Below are positions 25,987 through 35,508 of a DNA stretch of 64,000 nt, one piece after another. The stretch is from Parendozoicomonas verongulae. GTDB taxonomy: Bacteria > Pseudomonadota > Gammaproteobacteria > Pseudomonadales > Endozoicomonadaceae. Where the stretch lies: contig NZ_SMME01000871.1 of assembly GCF_009711465.1 (NCBI RefSeq), positions 1 to 64,000 of the forward strand, written 5' to 3'. Below the pieces are notes generated by a model, which ran no database searches, was not told the origin of the DNA, and was given only the letters and a program-made list of their open reading frames with translations. Numbering within the stretch: position 1 is the stretch's first letter; each line of letters opens with the position of its first letter. The translations under genes were made by a program, and so were the position numbers.

Positions 25987-26523
25987 GTGAACAAATATAT
26001 TTTTGCCGACTCCCAGTCTTGTATTGGTTGTCGTACCTGCGAAGTGGCCTGTGTCATCTCTCACCAGGAAGACCGTTCCCTGAGTGCGTTGGACCCGAAC
26101 AGCTTCGCCCCCCGTCTGCAGCTGATTCAGAATGCACAGGTCACTGTACCTGTGATGTGTCGTCAGTGTGAAGACGCCCCCTGTGCCCGTGTGTGTCCGA
26201 ACGATGCGATTACCCGTGAAGACGACATGATCAAGGTGAATCAGGAACGCTGCATCGGCTGCAAGACCTGTGCAATCGCCTGTCCTTTTGGAGCCATGAA
26301 TGTGGTTACCCAGAACAAGACAGTTGGCAGTGGCCTGTTCGCCCGGGATGAAACCCGAGCACTGGCGCTGAAATGTGATCTGTGTACCGATCATCAGGAA
26401 GGCCCACAGTGCGTAAAAGTTTGCCCAACCAATGCCCTGCGTGTTGTGACACCTGCAAAGGTTGAGGAAGTGAGCGCCAATCGTCGTGAGGCGGCAGCTA
26501 TGGCAGCTATGGCTGTCTCTTAA
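25987..26523 (+). CDS. hydN: HydN-like 4Fe-4S electron-transfer protein
   Basis: 178-aa ferredoxin-type protein of the HydN/HycB group, thought to carry electrons from formate dehydrogenase H. Four Cys groups are seen: CIGCRTCEVAC, CRQCEDAPCARVCP, CIGCKTCAIACP, and CDLCTDH with CVKVCP. The start is set at GTG 25987 because homologues begin MNKF/MNRF and AGGAA lies just upstream; ATG 25942 would add 15 residues. It is followed by fdhF at 50 bp and sits behind a sigma-54 promoter. Confidence 0.9.
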   Translation: MNKYIFADSQSCIGCRTCEVACVISHQEDRSLSALDPNSFAPRLQLIQNAQVTVPVMCRQCEDAPCARVCPNDAITREDDMIKVNQERCIGCKTCAIACPFGAMNVVTQNKTVGSGLFARDETRALALKCDLCTDHQEGPQCVKVCPTNALRVVTPAKVEEVSANRREAAAMAAMAVS

Positions 26524-26573
26524 GCGCTACTTGTTAAAAGATAATTGAAGACTGATTTTTTCAGGAAAACTGG

Positions 26574-28715
26574 ATGAAGAAGATTACAACGGTGTGTCCG
26601 TACTGCGGCACCGGCTGTAAGATGAATCTGGTCGTGGAAAACGACAAGGTCATCAGCGCCGAGCCCGCCATGGGCCGCACTAACGAAGGCAACCTCTGCC
26701 TGAAGGGTTACTACGGTTGGGACTTTCTGAACGACACCAACTTGCTGACACCGCGTCTGAAAAGCCCCATGATCCGTCGTGAGAAAGGTGGCAAGCTGGA
26801 AAATGTGTCCTGGGACGAAGCCATCAGCTTTGCCTCCGAGAAGCTCAAGCGCATCAAGGCTGAAAACGGCCCTGACGCGATCATGACTACTGGTTCTGCA
26901 CGCGGACCGGGTAACGAAGCTAACTTCGTTATGCAGAAGTTCGCCCGTGCTGCAATCGGCACCAATAACGTGGACCATTGCGCCCGGGTCTGACACGCCC
27001 CCTCTGTCGCCGGTCTGGCGAAAACTGTAGGTAACGGTGCAATGAGCAACGCCATTACTGAAATTCAAGACACCAAGTGTCTGCTCGTATTCGGCTACAA
27101 CGCCGCGGATTCCCATCCTGTTGTGGCACGTCATATTAACAAGGCCCGTGCGAACGGTGCCAAAGTTATCGTTGTTGACCCGCGCAAGATTGAATCTGCC
27201 CGTGTTGCCGACCAGTGGCTGGCCCTGAAGAACGGTTCCAACATGGCTGTGGTGAATGCCCTGGCCAATGTTCTGATTACTGAAAATCTGGTGGATCAGA
27301 ACTTTATCAACAATTACACCGAAGGCTTCGAAGAGTTCAAGGCGGTTGTTGAGAAGTACACCCCTGAGTCTGTTGAGAAGATCACCGGCCTGAAGGCTGA
27401 AGATGTTCGCATGGCGGCTCGCACTTACGCAGCGGCACCCAACGCCATGATCCTGTGGGGTATGGGCGTGACCCAGTATGGTCAGGCGACAGACGTTGTC
27501 CGTGGTCTGGCAGCTCTGGCCCTGATGACCGGAAACTTCGGTAAGCGTGGCGCGGGCTGTGGCCCTGTGCGTGGTCAGAATAACGTTCAGGGTACCTGCG
27601 ATATGGGTATGCTTCCTGACGTTTACCCCGGCTATCAGAAGGTGACTGACGACGCTGCTCGTGAAAAGTTCGAGAAGCACTGGGGCGTAAAGCTTTCCCC
27701 TGATGAAGGCTACAAGATCACTGATCTGGGCCATAAGGTAAAAGACGGCTCCTGCCGTGCTTACTACATCTTTGGTGAAGATCCTGCCCAGACCGAAGCC
27801 GATCTGGCGCACCTGCGCAAAACCCTCCAGGCCATGGAGCTGGTGATTGTGCAGGATATCTTCATGACCCAGACTGCTGAAATGGCCGACGTTATCTTCC
27901 CGGCAACCAGCTGGGGCGAACACGAAGGTGTTTACAGCTCTGCAGACCGTGGTTTCCAGCGTTTCTCCAAGGCCGTCACTCCTCCTCCGGGCGTGAAGAC
28001 TGACTGGGAGATTTTCTGCCTGATGTCTCAAGCTATGGGTTACCCTATGAGCTACGAGAACACCAAGGAAATCTGGGACGAAATCCGTGAGCTGTGCCCA
28101 CTGTACGCGGGTGCGACCTACGAGAAGATGGAAGGTCTTAAGTCTGTTCAGTGGCCTTGTCCGACGGAAGATCACCCAGGTACCTCCTTCCTGTTCGAAG
28201 GCAACACGTTCTCTACGCCTTCCGGCAAGGGCCAGTTCATTGCTGCTGAATGGCGCGCGCCAATGGAACTGCCTGATGGGGATTATCCGCTGGTGCTGTC
28301 GACCGTACGTGAGGTGGGTCATTACTCCTGCCGTTCCATGACCGGTAACTGCTCCGCGCTGCAGACTCTGGCGGATGAGCCTGGTTACATCCAGATGCAC
28401 CCTTCCGACTGTGAGAAGTACGGTGTGAAGGATCAGCAGCTGGTATGGATCTCCTCCCGTCGTGGCAAGGTGATCAGCCGAATCAGCGCTAACGAGCGTG
28501 TGAACAAAGACGTTGTGTACATGACCTACCAGTGGTGGATCGGTGCCTGCAACGAGTTGACCATCGAGCACGTTGACCCTGTCTCTGCAACACCGGAGTA
28601 CAAGTACTGCGCCGTTAAAGTGGAAGGCATTGAGGATCAAGCCTGGGCCGAAAACTACGTGCAGACCGAGTACAGTAATCTGAAATCCAAGTTGCGCACC
28701 GCCGCACGCGGTTAA
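26574..28715 (+). CDS. fdhF: Formate dehydrogenase H, selenocysteine-containing FdhF
   Basis: 713-aa cytoplasmic molybdopterin enzyme oxidising formate to CO2 within formate hydrogenlyase. An in-frame TGA at 26991-26993 is codon 140, the position of selenocysteine in E. coli FdhF, within CARV-U-HAPSVAGL; a SECIS hairpin follows it. The frame continues without change to the TAA at 28715. The N-terminal 4Fe-4S site is CPYCGTGCKMNL with CLKGYYGWDF, and the C-terminal molybdopterin domain includes REVGHYSCRSMTGN and MTYQWWIGACNELT. Automated callers would split it into 26574-26993 and 27042-28715. Its function requires SelA, SelB, SelC and SelD, none of which are in the window. Confidence 0.96.
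26991..27021 (+). promoter_or_regulatory. UGA selenocysteine codon and bacterial SECIS hairpin
   Basis: The TGA at 26991 is followed by an apical hairpin: TCGCC at 27007-27011, loop GGTCT at 27012-27016, GGCGA at 27017-27021. The loop GGUCU is the same as in E. coli fdhF and starts the same 18 bases after UGA. The five-base stem is perfect but differs in sequence from the E. coli stem. SelB would bind this loop. Confidence 0.93.
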
Positions 28716-28723
28716 GCGTTCTT

Positions 28724-28767
28724 CCCCATAACATTTCAATGATGTGAGTTGTTTAATTGTTATGGGG
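28724..28767. repeat. Inverted repeat between fdhF and the activator gene
   Basis: CCCCATAACA at 28724-28733 and TGTTATGGGG at 28758-28767 are exact reverse complements, enclosing 24 bases. The long loop and lack of a T run make it a weak terminator; it may be a processing hairpin or a regulator site upstream of the fhlA-like gene. Confidence 0.5.
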
Positions 28768-28849
28768 TTGACCGTCTCTTTACGATCCCCCTGACAGTGC
28801 ATTCCTTGAGTGTGCTGTGTCTTTTCCGGACCGATGAAGAGGTTGATTC

Positions 28850-30982
28850 ATGCACTGCGAGCACTCGCATATTGAAATGGGTTCACTGGCCAGCCGATGG
28901 GATGACGACTTTATAGGACTCTCCGGTTGCCTTCTTGAAGCCGATAGTATTTCAACCTTTGTGCGCAGCCTGAATGAGTTTTCTATTGAATTTGCCAGTC
29001 TCGCTGTTATCAGCCTGGTGATTCACGATTACCCTGGTCGGGGTAATACCGTTTTCTCCATTGATCCCAACAGTCTCGAAATACTGAAAATTTCTCGTGA
29101 AAATTACGACATGCCAGACCATGAGCTGGATGAGCGGGAAGTGATCAATATGATGGATGGGGACATCTTCGGCAGTGTCTATCCGGAACTCACTCGCCTT
29201 CCTCCTTACCGTAACTTAAAGCAGTACTGTCAATTCCCTCTCAATGCAGTGAACCGGCACCTGGGCGGTATTGAATTTATCAGTCACGAAAGCGAGCCAT
29301 TCAGCGAACTGGTGCTGTGCAAACTCAAGCAGTATGCATCCATTGTTGCGACTTTGATTGCCCCGATGCTTGATCGGGACAGGGCCAAATACGAAAGCAG
29401 AAGAAAACAACCGGAAAATAACGCTGCCAGGTTGCTTGTAGAAGTCACCAACATGGTGATGAGTCAGGGGAGTGTCGATGGCCTTGTGGCAGGTCTGCAT
29501 GAATTGTTGTTCCGTCACTTTGGCATTGACCATGTCGCTCTGAAATATTTTTCAGAGAAACTGAACGTTTTTGAGTGTTATGTCCTCTCAGCCAATCAGC
29601 CTGATAAAGTGCACTTTGAGGTGGAAGACGCCAGCAAGGGCTGTGAAATTGAATTAAATGTCCTCCACACCAGCCATCCAGTCACGCGCAAAACGGCGTT
29701 GAATGGTCAAGTACGGGGCATGGGATTTCTGCCACTGGTGTTCCGAAATCGCTGCCGAGGTGTGGTGTGTTTGGGCCATGCCGGGGATTACTTCTCTATC
29801 TGTGATCTGAGCCTGCTGCAACGCATTGTGGCGCGGGTGGCTATGGCACTGCACAGCATACAAGTGCATCAGCGCACCTTCTCACTACAGCAGGAAAATC
29901 AGGTTCCCATTCGCGAGCAAATTCATCGTCACCAAGTGTTTGATGAGGTTATCAGTCAGAGCGAAGTGATGAACACTGTATTGAATCAGGCTGCTATGGT
30001 GGCGGATTGTGACTGTACGGTTCTGATTCTTGGCGAAACCGGTACCGGCAAAGAGCTGATTGCCAAAGCTATCCATGCCTTGAGTCATCGCAGTGACAAT
30101 AAGATGGTGAAGATGAACTGTTCCGCCGTGCCTGCCGGACTGTTTGAGAGTGATTTGTTTGGACATGAAAAGGGTGCCTTCACAGGTGCGCTCAACAAAC
30201 GTATTGGACGTTTTGAACAGGCGGACAAAAGCACGCTGTTTATGGACGAGATTGGCGATATGCCTCTCGACCTGCAACCCAAAATTCTCCGTGCGCTCCA
30301 GGAGAGTGAAGTGGAGCGGGTGGGCAGCTACAAGCTGATTCCTGTCGATGTGCGTGTGGTGGCCGCCACCAATTGCGATCTGTTGAAAATGGTACAGGAG
30401 AAGACGTTTCGCAGCGACCTTTACTATCGTTTGAACGTGTTTCCCATCGTACTGCCGCCCCTGCGGGAACGTCGTGAAGATATTCCTCTGCTGGTGAAGC
30501 ACTTCACCGCCCAGATCGCCGACAAAATGAAGCGGGAGATCAGCAGTATCCCTGAAGACACCATGCGTATTCTCTGCGCCTACGACTGGCCGGGTAATAT
30601 TCGTGAGCTGCGCAATGTGGTTGAGCGGGCTGTGGTACTCACCCGTGGTCATGTACTGGATGTGCCTCTGGATGACTTGATGTTTTCAGAAGCCACTTCA
30701 CGGGTCTCAGGCACATCGGAAGTGCGCAGTGTGCCTGAACGTATTCCTGCCAGCGAAATCCCTGCCCCGGTGTCTCCCCAGGCGTCTGAGAAAGAGCGCA
30801 TCATCCGGGTATTGAAAGAAACAAACGGTGTCGTGGGCGGCCCTCGTGGCGCGGCTCAGATGATGGGTGTGAAGCGCACAACATTACTATCCCGTATGAA
30901 ACGCCTTGGCATATCTCCCAAAGGCACAAGTAAATCCGCCACGGCTATTAAAAGAATAAGGACGTATGATGAAATCCACTGA
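28850..30982 (+). CDS. fhlA: FhlA-like formate-responsive sigma-54 activator
   Basis: 710-aa enhancer-binding protein, close to E. coli FhlA in length. The N-terminal 340 residues are two GAF-like sensory units. The AAA+ core has Walker A GETGTGKE near 395, the sigma-54 contact loop GAFTGA at 442-447 and LFMDEIGDM as Walker B. The C-terminal Fis-type helix-turn-helix is GAAQMMGVKRTTLLSRMKRLG. Its likely targets are the palindromic sites and -24/-12 promoter upstream of hydN. It overlaps fdhD by 17 bp. FhlA as against HyfR cannot be separated by sequence alone. Confidence 0.87.
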   Translation: MHCEHSHIEMGSLASRWDDDFIGLSGCLLEADSISTFVRSLNEFSIEFASLAVISLVIHDYPGRGNTVFSIDPNSLEILKISRENYDMPDHELDEREVINMMDGDIFGSVYPELTRLPPYRNLKQYCQFPLNAVNRHLGGIEFISHESEPFSELVLCKLKQYASIVATLIAPMLDRDRAKYESRRKQPENNAARLLVEVTNMVMSQGSVDGLVAGLHELLFRHFGIDHVALKYFSEKLNVFECYVLSANQPDKVHFEVEDASKGCEIELNVLHTSHPVTRKTALNGQVRGMGFLPLVFRNRCRGVVCLGHAGDYFSICDLSLLQRIVARVAMALHSIQVHQRTFSLQQENQVPIREQIHRHQVFDEVISQSEVMNTVLNQAAMVADCDCTVLILGETGTGKELIAKAIHALSHRSDNKMVKMNCSAVPAGLFESDLFGHEKGAFTGALNKRIGRFEQADKSTLFMDEIGDMPLDLQPKILRALQESEVERVGSYKLIPVDVRVVAATNCDLLKMVQEKTFRSDLYYRLNVFPIVLPPLRERREDIPLLVKHFTAQIADKMKREISSIPEDTMRILCAYDWPGNIRELRNVVERAVVLTRGHVLDVPLDDLMFSEATSRVSGTSEVRSVPERIPASEIPAPVSPQASEKERIIRVLKETNGVVGGPRGAAQMMGVKRTTLLSRMKRLGISPKGTSKSATAIKRIRTYDEIH

Positions 30983-31805
30983 GCTGACTACCACAGAATA
31001 TTCACCCCTGCCCGTCTATCGCATACGCAGGAATGCAGGGCCGGACTACTTTGAAGATAACCTGATCGAAGAAGTGCCTGTTGCGCTGGTATATAACGGC
31101 ATCTCCCACGCGGTGCTGATGTCCATTTGCACAAATCTGGAAGATCTGGCGGTAGGTTTCTCTCTGACCGAAGGGATTATCGATAGCTACCGGGATATCC
31201 GTGATATGGATATAGTACCCGGTTGCAGTGGCTATGAAATCCAGATTGCTATTTCTCCCCGCTGCTTCCAGCGTCTGAAAGAGAAGCGCAGAAGTATGGC
31301 TGGCCGTACAGGTTGCGGTATCTGTGGTGCAGAGGAGCTGGATCATGTGGTGCGGGAACAGCCTTGTGTTGGCAACGATCTGACCATCGATCCTGCCACT
31401 GTAGAAATGGCTTTCCGTACTCTGGAAGATCACCAGTTGCTGGGGCAGGCGACTGGTGCGGCCCACGCTGCAGCTTATATTACGCCAGCAGGCGAATTGG
31501 TTGCTGTGCGTGAAGATGCTGGCCGTCATATCGCTCTGGATAAACTGATTGGCTATATGGCCAGACACCAGCTGCAGGGAGGGGCGATTCTGGTCACCAG
31601 CCGTGCAAGCTTTGAAATGGTGCAGAAAACGGTGAGTGCTGGTATCGAAGCATTGTTCGCCATTTCTGCCGTCACTCGTATGGCTCGTAATCTGGCCGAA
31701 GAATCCAACCTGACTCTGGCGGGATTCTGCCGTCCCGGTAAAATGAGCGTTTATGCTCACCCTCAGCGTTTGGGTGCTGATGCAGGTTTGCAAGGTGATC
31801 ATTAA
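30966..31805 (+). CDS. fdhD: FdhD, sulfurtransferase for formate dehydrogenase
   Basis: 279-aa protein that passes sulfur from IscS to the molybdenum cofactor of formate dehydrogenase. The catalytic CGICG lies at residues 117-121. Other family motifs are GFSLTEGII, GAAHAAAY, EDAGRHIALDKLIG and LVTSRASFEMVQKT. ATG 30966 overlaps the activator gene; ATG 30969 is equally placed against AAGGA. Position next to fdhF makes that enzyme its likely client. Confidence 0.94.
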   Translation: MMKSTELTTTEYSPLPVYRIRRNAGPDYFEDNLIEEVPVALVYNGISHAVLMSICTNLEDLAVGFSLTEGIIDSYRDIRDMDIVPGCSGYEIQIAISPRCFQRLKEKRRSMAGRTGCGICGAEELDHVVREQPCVGNDLTIDPATVEMAFRTLEDHQLLGQATGAAHAAAYITPAGELVAVREDAGRHIALDKLIGYMARHQLQGGAILVTSRASFEMVQKTVSAGIEALFAISAVTRMARNLAEESNLTLAGFCRPGKMSVYAHPQRLGADAGLQGDH

Positions 31806-34074
31806 CCGTCTGGCTGTCCGTGTTTGGGGCACGGTGCAGGGGGTGGGGTTTCGCCCAACCATTTACCGTCTTGCCAAAGAGCTGCAGCTGACAGGAGTTA
31901 TCAACAATAACGGTGAAGGTGTTTATATTGAGGTGCAGGGTGAGCAGGCGCTGTCGTTTGTTGACACCATGCACCGGGAAGCACCTCCACTCAGTCGTAT
32001 TGAGCGGGTGGACACTCAGGAACTGCCCGTTGTTCAGGGTGAGCAGGTGTTTGTTATTGTTGCCAGTGAACATTCGACACTCACCAGTATCAGTATCTCT
32101 CCTGATAAAGGTGTATGTCCGGACTGTCTGGCGGAGATGAGCCAGCCCGGCAACCGCCATTACCGTTATCCTTTTACCAACTGTACCCACTGCGGCCCCC
32201 GTTACACCCTGGTGAAACAGCTGCCCTATGATCGCCCGTTCACCAGTATGTCAGCATTCCCCATGTGTCCGGACTGTGAAAAGGCCTATAACGATCCGGA
32301 AGATCGTCGCTATCACGCCCAGCCGGTGAGCTGTAATGTATGCGGACCACAGATCAGGCTGCAAACCTTTGAGGATGTGACGCTGGCGGATCGTTACGAT
32401 GGGGTTGTTCAGGCCGCTGCCGCTATTCATACGGGTAAAATCGTTGCAGTAAAAGGCATTGGCGGTTACCACCTGTTCTGTGATGCCACCAATTCTGACG
32501 CTGTTGCACGACTGCGCAACGGTAAGCACCGCCCGAAAAAGCCTTTGGCGGTGATGATGACTCATCTGGAGCAGGTTCAGGCTTACACCGCAGGAACAGA
32601 GCAGGAGTATGGCCTGCTGAGCTCTCAGGAGCGCCCCATCGTACTTTTGAGTAAATCCGGTGAAGAGCTGGCAGAGAATGTTGCACCGGATGTGAATTGT
32701 CTTGGTGTGATGTTGCCTTATACGCCGCTGCACGTTTTGTTGCTGGAACTGCTGGATGTCCCCGTGGTGGCAACCAGCGCCAACTTATCCGGTCAGCCTA
32801 TCTTGACGGCATACGAGCAGGTGAGGGCGCAGCTCTCCAATGTCGCTGATCTGATTCTCGATCATAACCGCCCGATTGTTCACCCCTGCGATGACAGCCT
32901 TGTACAGATTGTGGGTGGTCGTCGTCAGACTCTGCGCCTTTCCCGTGGTTATGCGCCCTTAATTCTGCCGTTGGAATCGCGCGTAGAGAAAAACGTGCTT
33001 GCATTGGGAGCCCAGCAGAAAACCAGCCTCGCCTTTGCAACGGGTAAGCAGGCGGTGATCAACCCCTTTATCGGGGATTTGAACAGTCTGGATATGCAGG
33101 AGCGTTATGAAGCAAATCTGGAGTCTGACTCAGGCCTGTATCAGTTCAAACCCGGGATGGTTGTTGGGGATCAGCACCCCGCTTATGAAACCACGCTTTT
33201 AGCGCAGTCAGAGGCAGAAGAGCATGATCTGTCCCTGTGTCAGGTTCAGCATCATCATGCCCATATCCTCTCGGTGATGGCAGAGCATGGCCGTACCAAT
33301 ACAGTGCTCGGTTTTGCCTTTGACGGTACTGGCTTTGGTGATGAAGACAACTCAGAAGAACATATCTGGGGTGGAGAGGTACTGCTGGCGGATGTCGAAC
33401 AGGCACAGCGACTTTACCACCTCAAGCCTTTTCGCTTGATTGGCGGTGAGCGGGCGATTAAAGAGCCTCGTCGTATTCTTCTGGGGCTGCTGTTAGAGTA
33501 TTTCTCACTTGATGACATTCAAGAGTTTCAACTCCCGGCTTTCCGGACATGGGCGCCGATGGTGTTCAACAACCTTTACAGGCTCTGGCAGAACCCTTCT
33601 GTTTCACCATTAACCAGTTCCATAGGGCGCTTGATTGATGCCTGGGCCAGCTTGCTTGATCTGGTGCAGGAAACAGCTTTTGAAGGCGAGTGCGGAATGG
33701 CGCTGGAGCGAGTGGCTCATGGCCAAGGCTGCGAGTACAGGCTTCAGGTGTCTGAGAATGGGCTGATGGATTGCAGCGCTATGCTTGCGCAGGTACTGGA
33801 TGATCTGCACTGCAAACCAGTGTCTTCTGTTGCCACCGGTCTGCTGACCTCTGTAGCAACGCTGGTTATGGATATAGCCAGGTGCCACCCTGAGTTTCCT
33901 GTAGCTGTATCCGGTGGGGTATTCCAGAACCGCTTTATTATGGAACGTCTGATTAATCAATTCCATGCTGCCGGGAGAGAGTTGCTGACCAGCGAAAGTA
34001 TCCCCCCGAATGATGGTGGAATCGCAGCCGGACAGCTGTGGTATGGCATTCACTCAATTCTTCAAAATAGATAA
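31780..34074 (+). CDS. hypF: Hydrogenase maturation carbamoyltransferase HypF
   Basis: 764-aa enzyme that makes the thiocyanate/cyanide ligand precursor for [NiFe] hydrogenase from carbamoyl phosphate. Domains in order: acylphosphatase (VRVWGTVQGVGFRPTIYRL), two zinc knuckles (CPDCLAEM then CTHCGPR, CPDCEKAY then CNVCGP), YrdC-like (KGIGGYHLFCDATN) and Kae1-like (QHHHAHILSVMAEH, FAFDGTGFG, AVSGGVFQNR). ATG 31780 gives an N-terminus like homologues; ATG 31753 and GTG 31795 are in-frame alternatives. It overlaps fdhD by 26 bp. Confidence 0.94.
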   Translation: MQVCKVIINRLAVRVWGTVQGVGFRPTIYRLAKELQLTGVINNNGEGVYIEVQGEQALSFVDTMHREAPPLSRIERVDTQELPVVQGEQVFVIVASEHSTLTSISISPDKGVCPDCLAEMSQPGNRHYRYPFTNCTHCGPRYTLVKQLPYDRPFTSMSAFPMCPDCEKAYNDPEDRRYHAQPVSCNVCGPQIRLQTFEDVTLADRYDGVVQAAAAIHTGKIVAVKGIGGYHLFCDATNSDAVARLRNGKHRPKKPLAVMMTHLEQVQAYTAGTEQEYGLLSSQERPIVLLSKSGEELAENVAPDVNCLGVMLPYTPLHVLLLELLDVPVVATSANLSGQPILTAYEQVRAQLSNVADLILDHNRPIVHPCDDSLVQIVGGRRQTLRLSRGYAPLILPLESRVEKNVLALGAQQKTSLAFATGKQAVINPFIGDLNSLDMQERYEANLESDSGLYQFKPGMVVGDQHPAYETTLLAQSEAEEHDLSLCQVQHHHAHILSVMAEHGRTNTVLGFAFDGTGFGDEDNSEEHIWGGEVLLADVEQAQRLYHLKPFRLIGGERAIKEPRRILLGLLLEYFSLDDIQEFQLPAFRTWAPMVFNNLYRLWQNPSVSPLTSSIGRLIDAWASLLDLVQETAFEGECGMALERVAHGQGCEYRLQVSENGLMDCSAMLAQVLDDLHCKPVSSVATGLLTSVATLVMDIARCHPEFPVAVSGGVFQNRFIMERLINQFHAAGRELLTSESIPPNDGGIAAGQLWYGIHSILQNR

Positions 34075-34082
34075 CAGTTTTT

Positions 34083-34337
34083 ATGTGCTTATGTGTTCCT
34101 TCACAAATTGTTGAACTCCACGAGGATTCCACTGCCACTGTGGAAACCATGGGGGTTCGTAAACGAGTCAGTGTCCATCTGTTAAGTGATTCGCTGGCTG
34201 TGGGCAACTATCTGCTGGTCCACGTCGGCTTTGCCATCAGCAGAATCGATGAGAAGGACGCCCTCGAAAGCCTGCAGGAATACGCCAACCTCAGAGAAGA
34301 ACTGGGTGAGGAAGAATTCAGCAGACTGCTGGTATAA
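34083..34337 (+). CDS. hypC: Hydrogenase maturation chaperone HypC
   Basis: 84-aa HypC/HybG family chaperone that carries the Fe(CN)2CO unit with HypD. It has the N-terminal MCLCVPSQIVE with the essential Cys2, and LLVHVGFAISRIDE. A second Cys at position 4 is unusual but not disruptive. It lies 8 bp after hypF and 22 bp before hypD. Confidence 0.93.
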   Translation: MCLCVPSQIVELHEDSTATVETMGVRKRVSVHLLSDSLAVGNYLLVHVGFAISRIDEKDALESLQEYANLREELGEEEFSRLLV

Positions 34338-34359
34338 CAGTCAGTCTGAGAGTAACGAA

Positions 34360-35508
34360 ATGAAAGATATTGAACTGAAAACCCTCAGTGCCGGTTTCCG
34401 TGACCCTGAGGTGATCCACTCCCTGACCCGCAAGATTAACAAGCTGGCGACAGAGTTGAACGACTCCATTCAGGTGATGGAAGTATGTGGCGGTCATACC
34501 CACACCATTATGAAATACGGCCTTAATCAGCAGATGCCGGACAACATCGAGTTCATTCATGGGCCCGGTTGTCCTGTGTGCATTATGCCCAAGGAACGTA
34601 TCAACCATGCTGTTGAACTGGCGGAACAGCCCAATGTGATTCTGGTGACACTGGGAGACATGATTCGTGTTCCTGGCTCTAAAGGTTCTCTGGCTGAGTG
34701 CCGTGCCCGTGGCGGTGATGTGCGCTCTGTGTACGATCCTATGGATGCTCTGACCATCGCTAAGGAAAACCCTGAGAAAACCGTTATCTACTTCGCTATC
34801 GGTTTTGAAACTACTACCCCCATGACGGCGGTACTGGTGGAACTGGCGGAAACTCAGGGTATTGAAAACCTGCTGTTCCATGTAAACCACGTGCTGGTGC
34901 CTCCGGCTGTGGATGCCATCCTTTCTGATGATGATTGCCGGGTCAACGCGCTTATTGGCCCGTCTCACGTGAGTGTGATTGCCGGTGCAGAGATTTATCA
35001 GCCATTGGTAGATGAATACAACGTGCCAGTGGTAGTGAGTGGCTTTGAACCGGTGGATGTGCTGGAAACCATGCTCAACATTGTTGAGCAGAAGCTGGAA
35101 GAGCAGAAATCCGGTGAAAAGCCTAAATTACAGCTGCAGTACTCCCGTGCTGTGGTACCCGGTGGTAACACAGCAGCCCAGAAGAAGGTCGATGACTGCT
35201 TTGAACCCCGTGAGCACTTCCGTTTCCGTGGTTTGGGAGATATTCCCGGTTCTGCCCTGAAACTGCGGGACAAGTACGCTCACCGTGATGCGGAGCTGAT
35301 TTACAGCGACAAGCTCTCTACCGAAGAACTGGACGACCATAAAGTGTGTCTTTGCCCATCTATTCTCCGTGGTCAGGCGAAACCCTATGAGTGTCGTGCA
35401 TTTGGTAAAGCCTGCACACCGTCTCGCCCTATGGGTAGCTGCATGGTCAGCTCTGAGGGTGCCTGCAATGCTTATTTCCGCTACTCCGACCTGACGGATT
35501 CCGAATGA
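34360..35508 (+). CDS. hypD: Hydrogenase maturation scaffold HypD
   Basis: 382-aa 4Fe-4S scaffold on which the Fe(CN)2CO unit is assembled. Motifs seen: VCGGHTHTIMKYG, HGPGCPVCIMP, GFETTTPMTA, HVSVIAG and the Cys-rich end CRAFGKACTPSRPMGSCMVS. ATG 34360 matches the family length; in-frame codons further upstream overlap hypC. HypE begins inside its last codons (ATGA overlap at 35505). Confidence 0.95.
   Translation: MKDIELKTLSAGFRDPEVIHSLTRKINKLATELNDSIQVMEVCGGHTHTIMKYGLNQQMPDNIEFIHGPGCPVCIMPKERINHAVELAEQPNVILVTLGDMIRVPGSKGSLAECRARGGDVRSVYDPMDALTIAKENPEKTVIYFAIGFETTTPMTAVLVELAETQGIENLLFHVNHVLVPPAVDAILSDDDCRVNALIGPSHVSVIAGAEIYQPLVDEYNVPVVVSGFEPVDVLETMLNIVEQKLEEQKSGEKPKLQLQYSRAVVPGGNTAAQKKVDDCFEPREHFRFRGLGDIPGSALKLRDKYAHRDAELIYSDKLSTEELDDHKVCLCPSILRGQAKPYECRAFGKACTPSRPMGSCMVSSEGACNAYFRYSDLTDSE

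Noticed and set aside
26991-26993. Nonsense mutation in fdhF
   Set aside because: Position, flanking residues and SECIS hairpin all fit selenocysteine.
26520-28802. 760-codon open frame antisense to fdhF
   Set aside because: Shadow of the biased codon use in fdhF. The protein has no recognisable domain and no ribosome-binding site, and the plus-strand product is certain.
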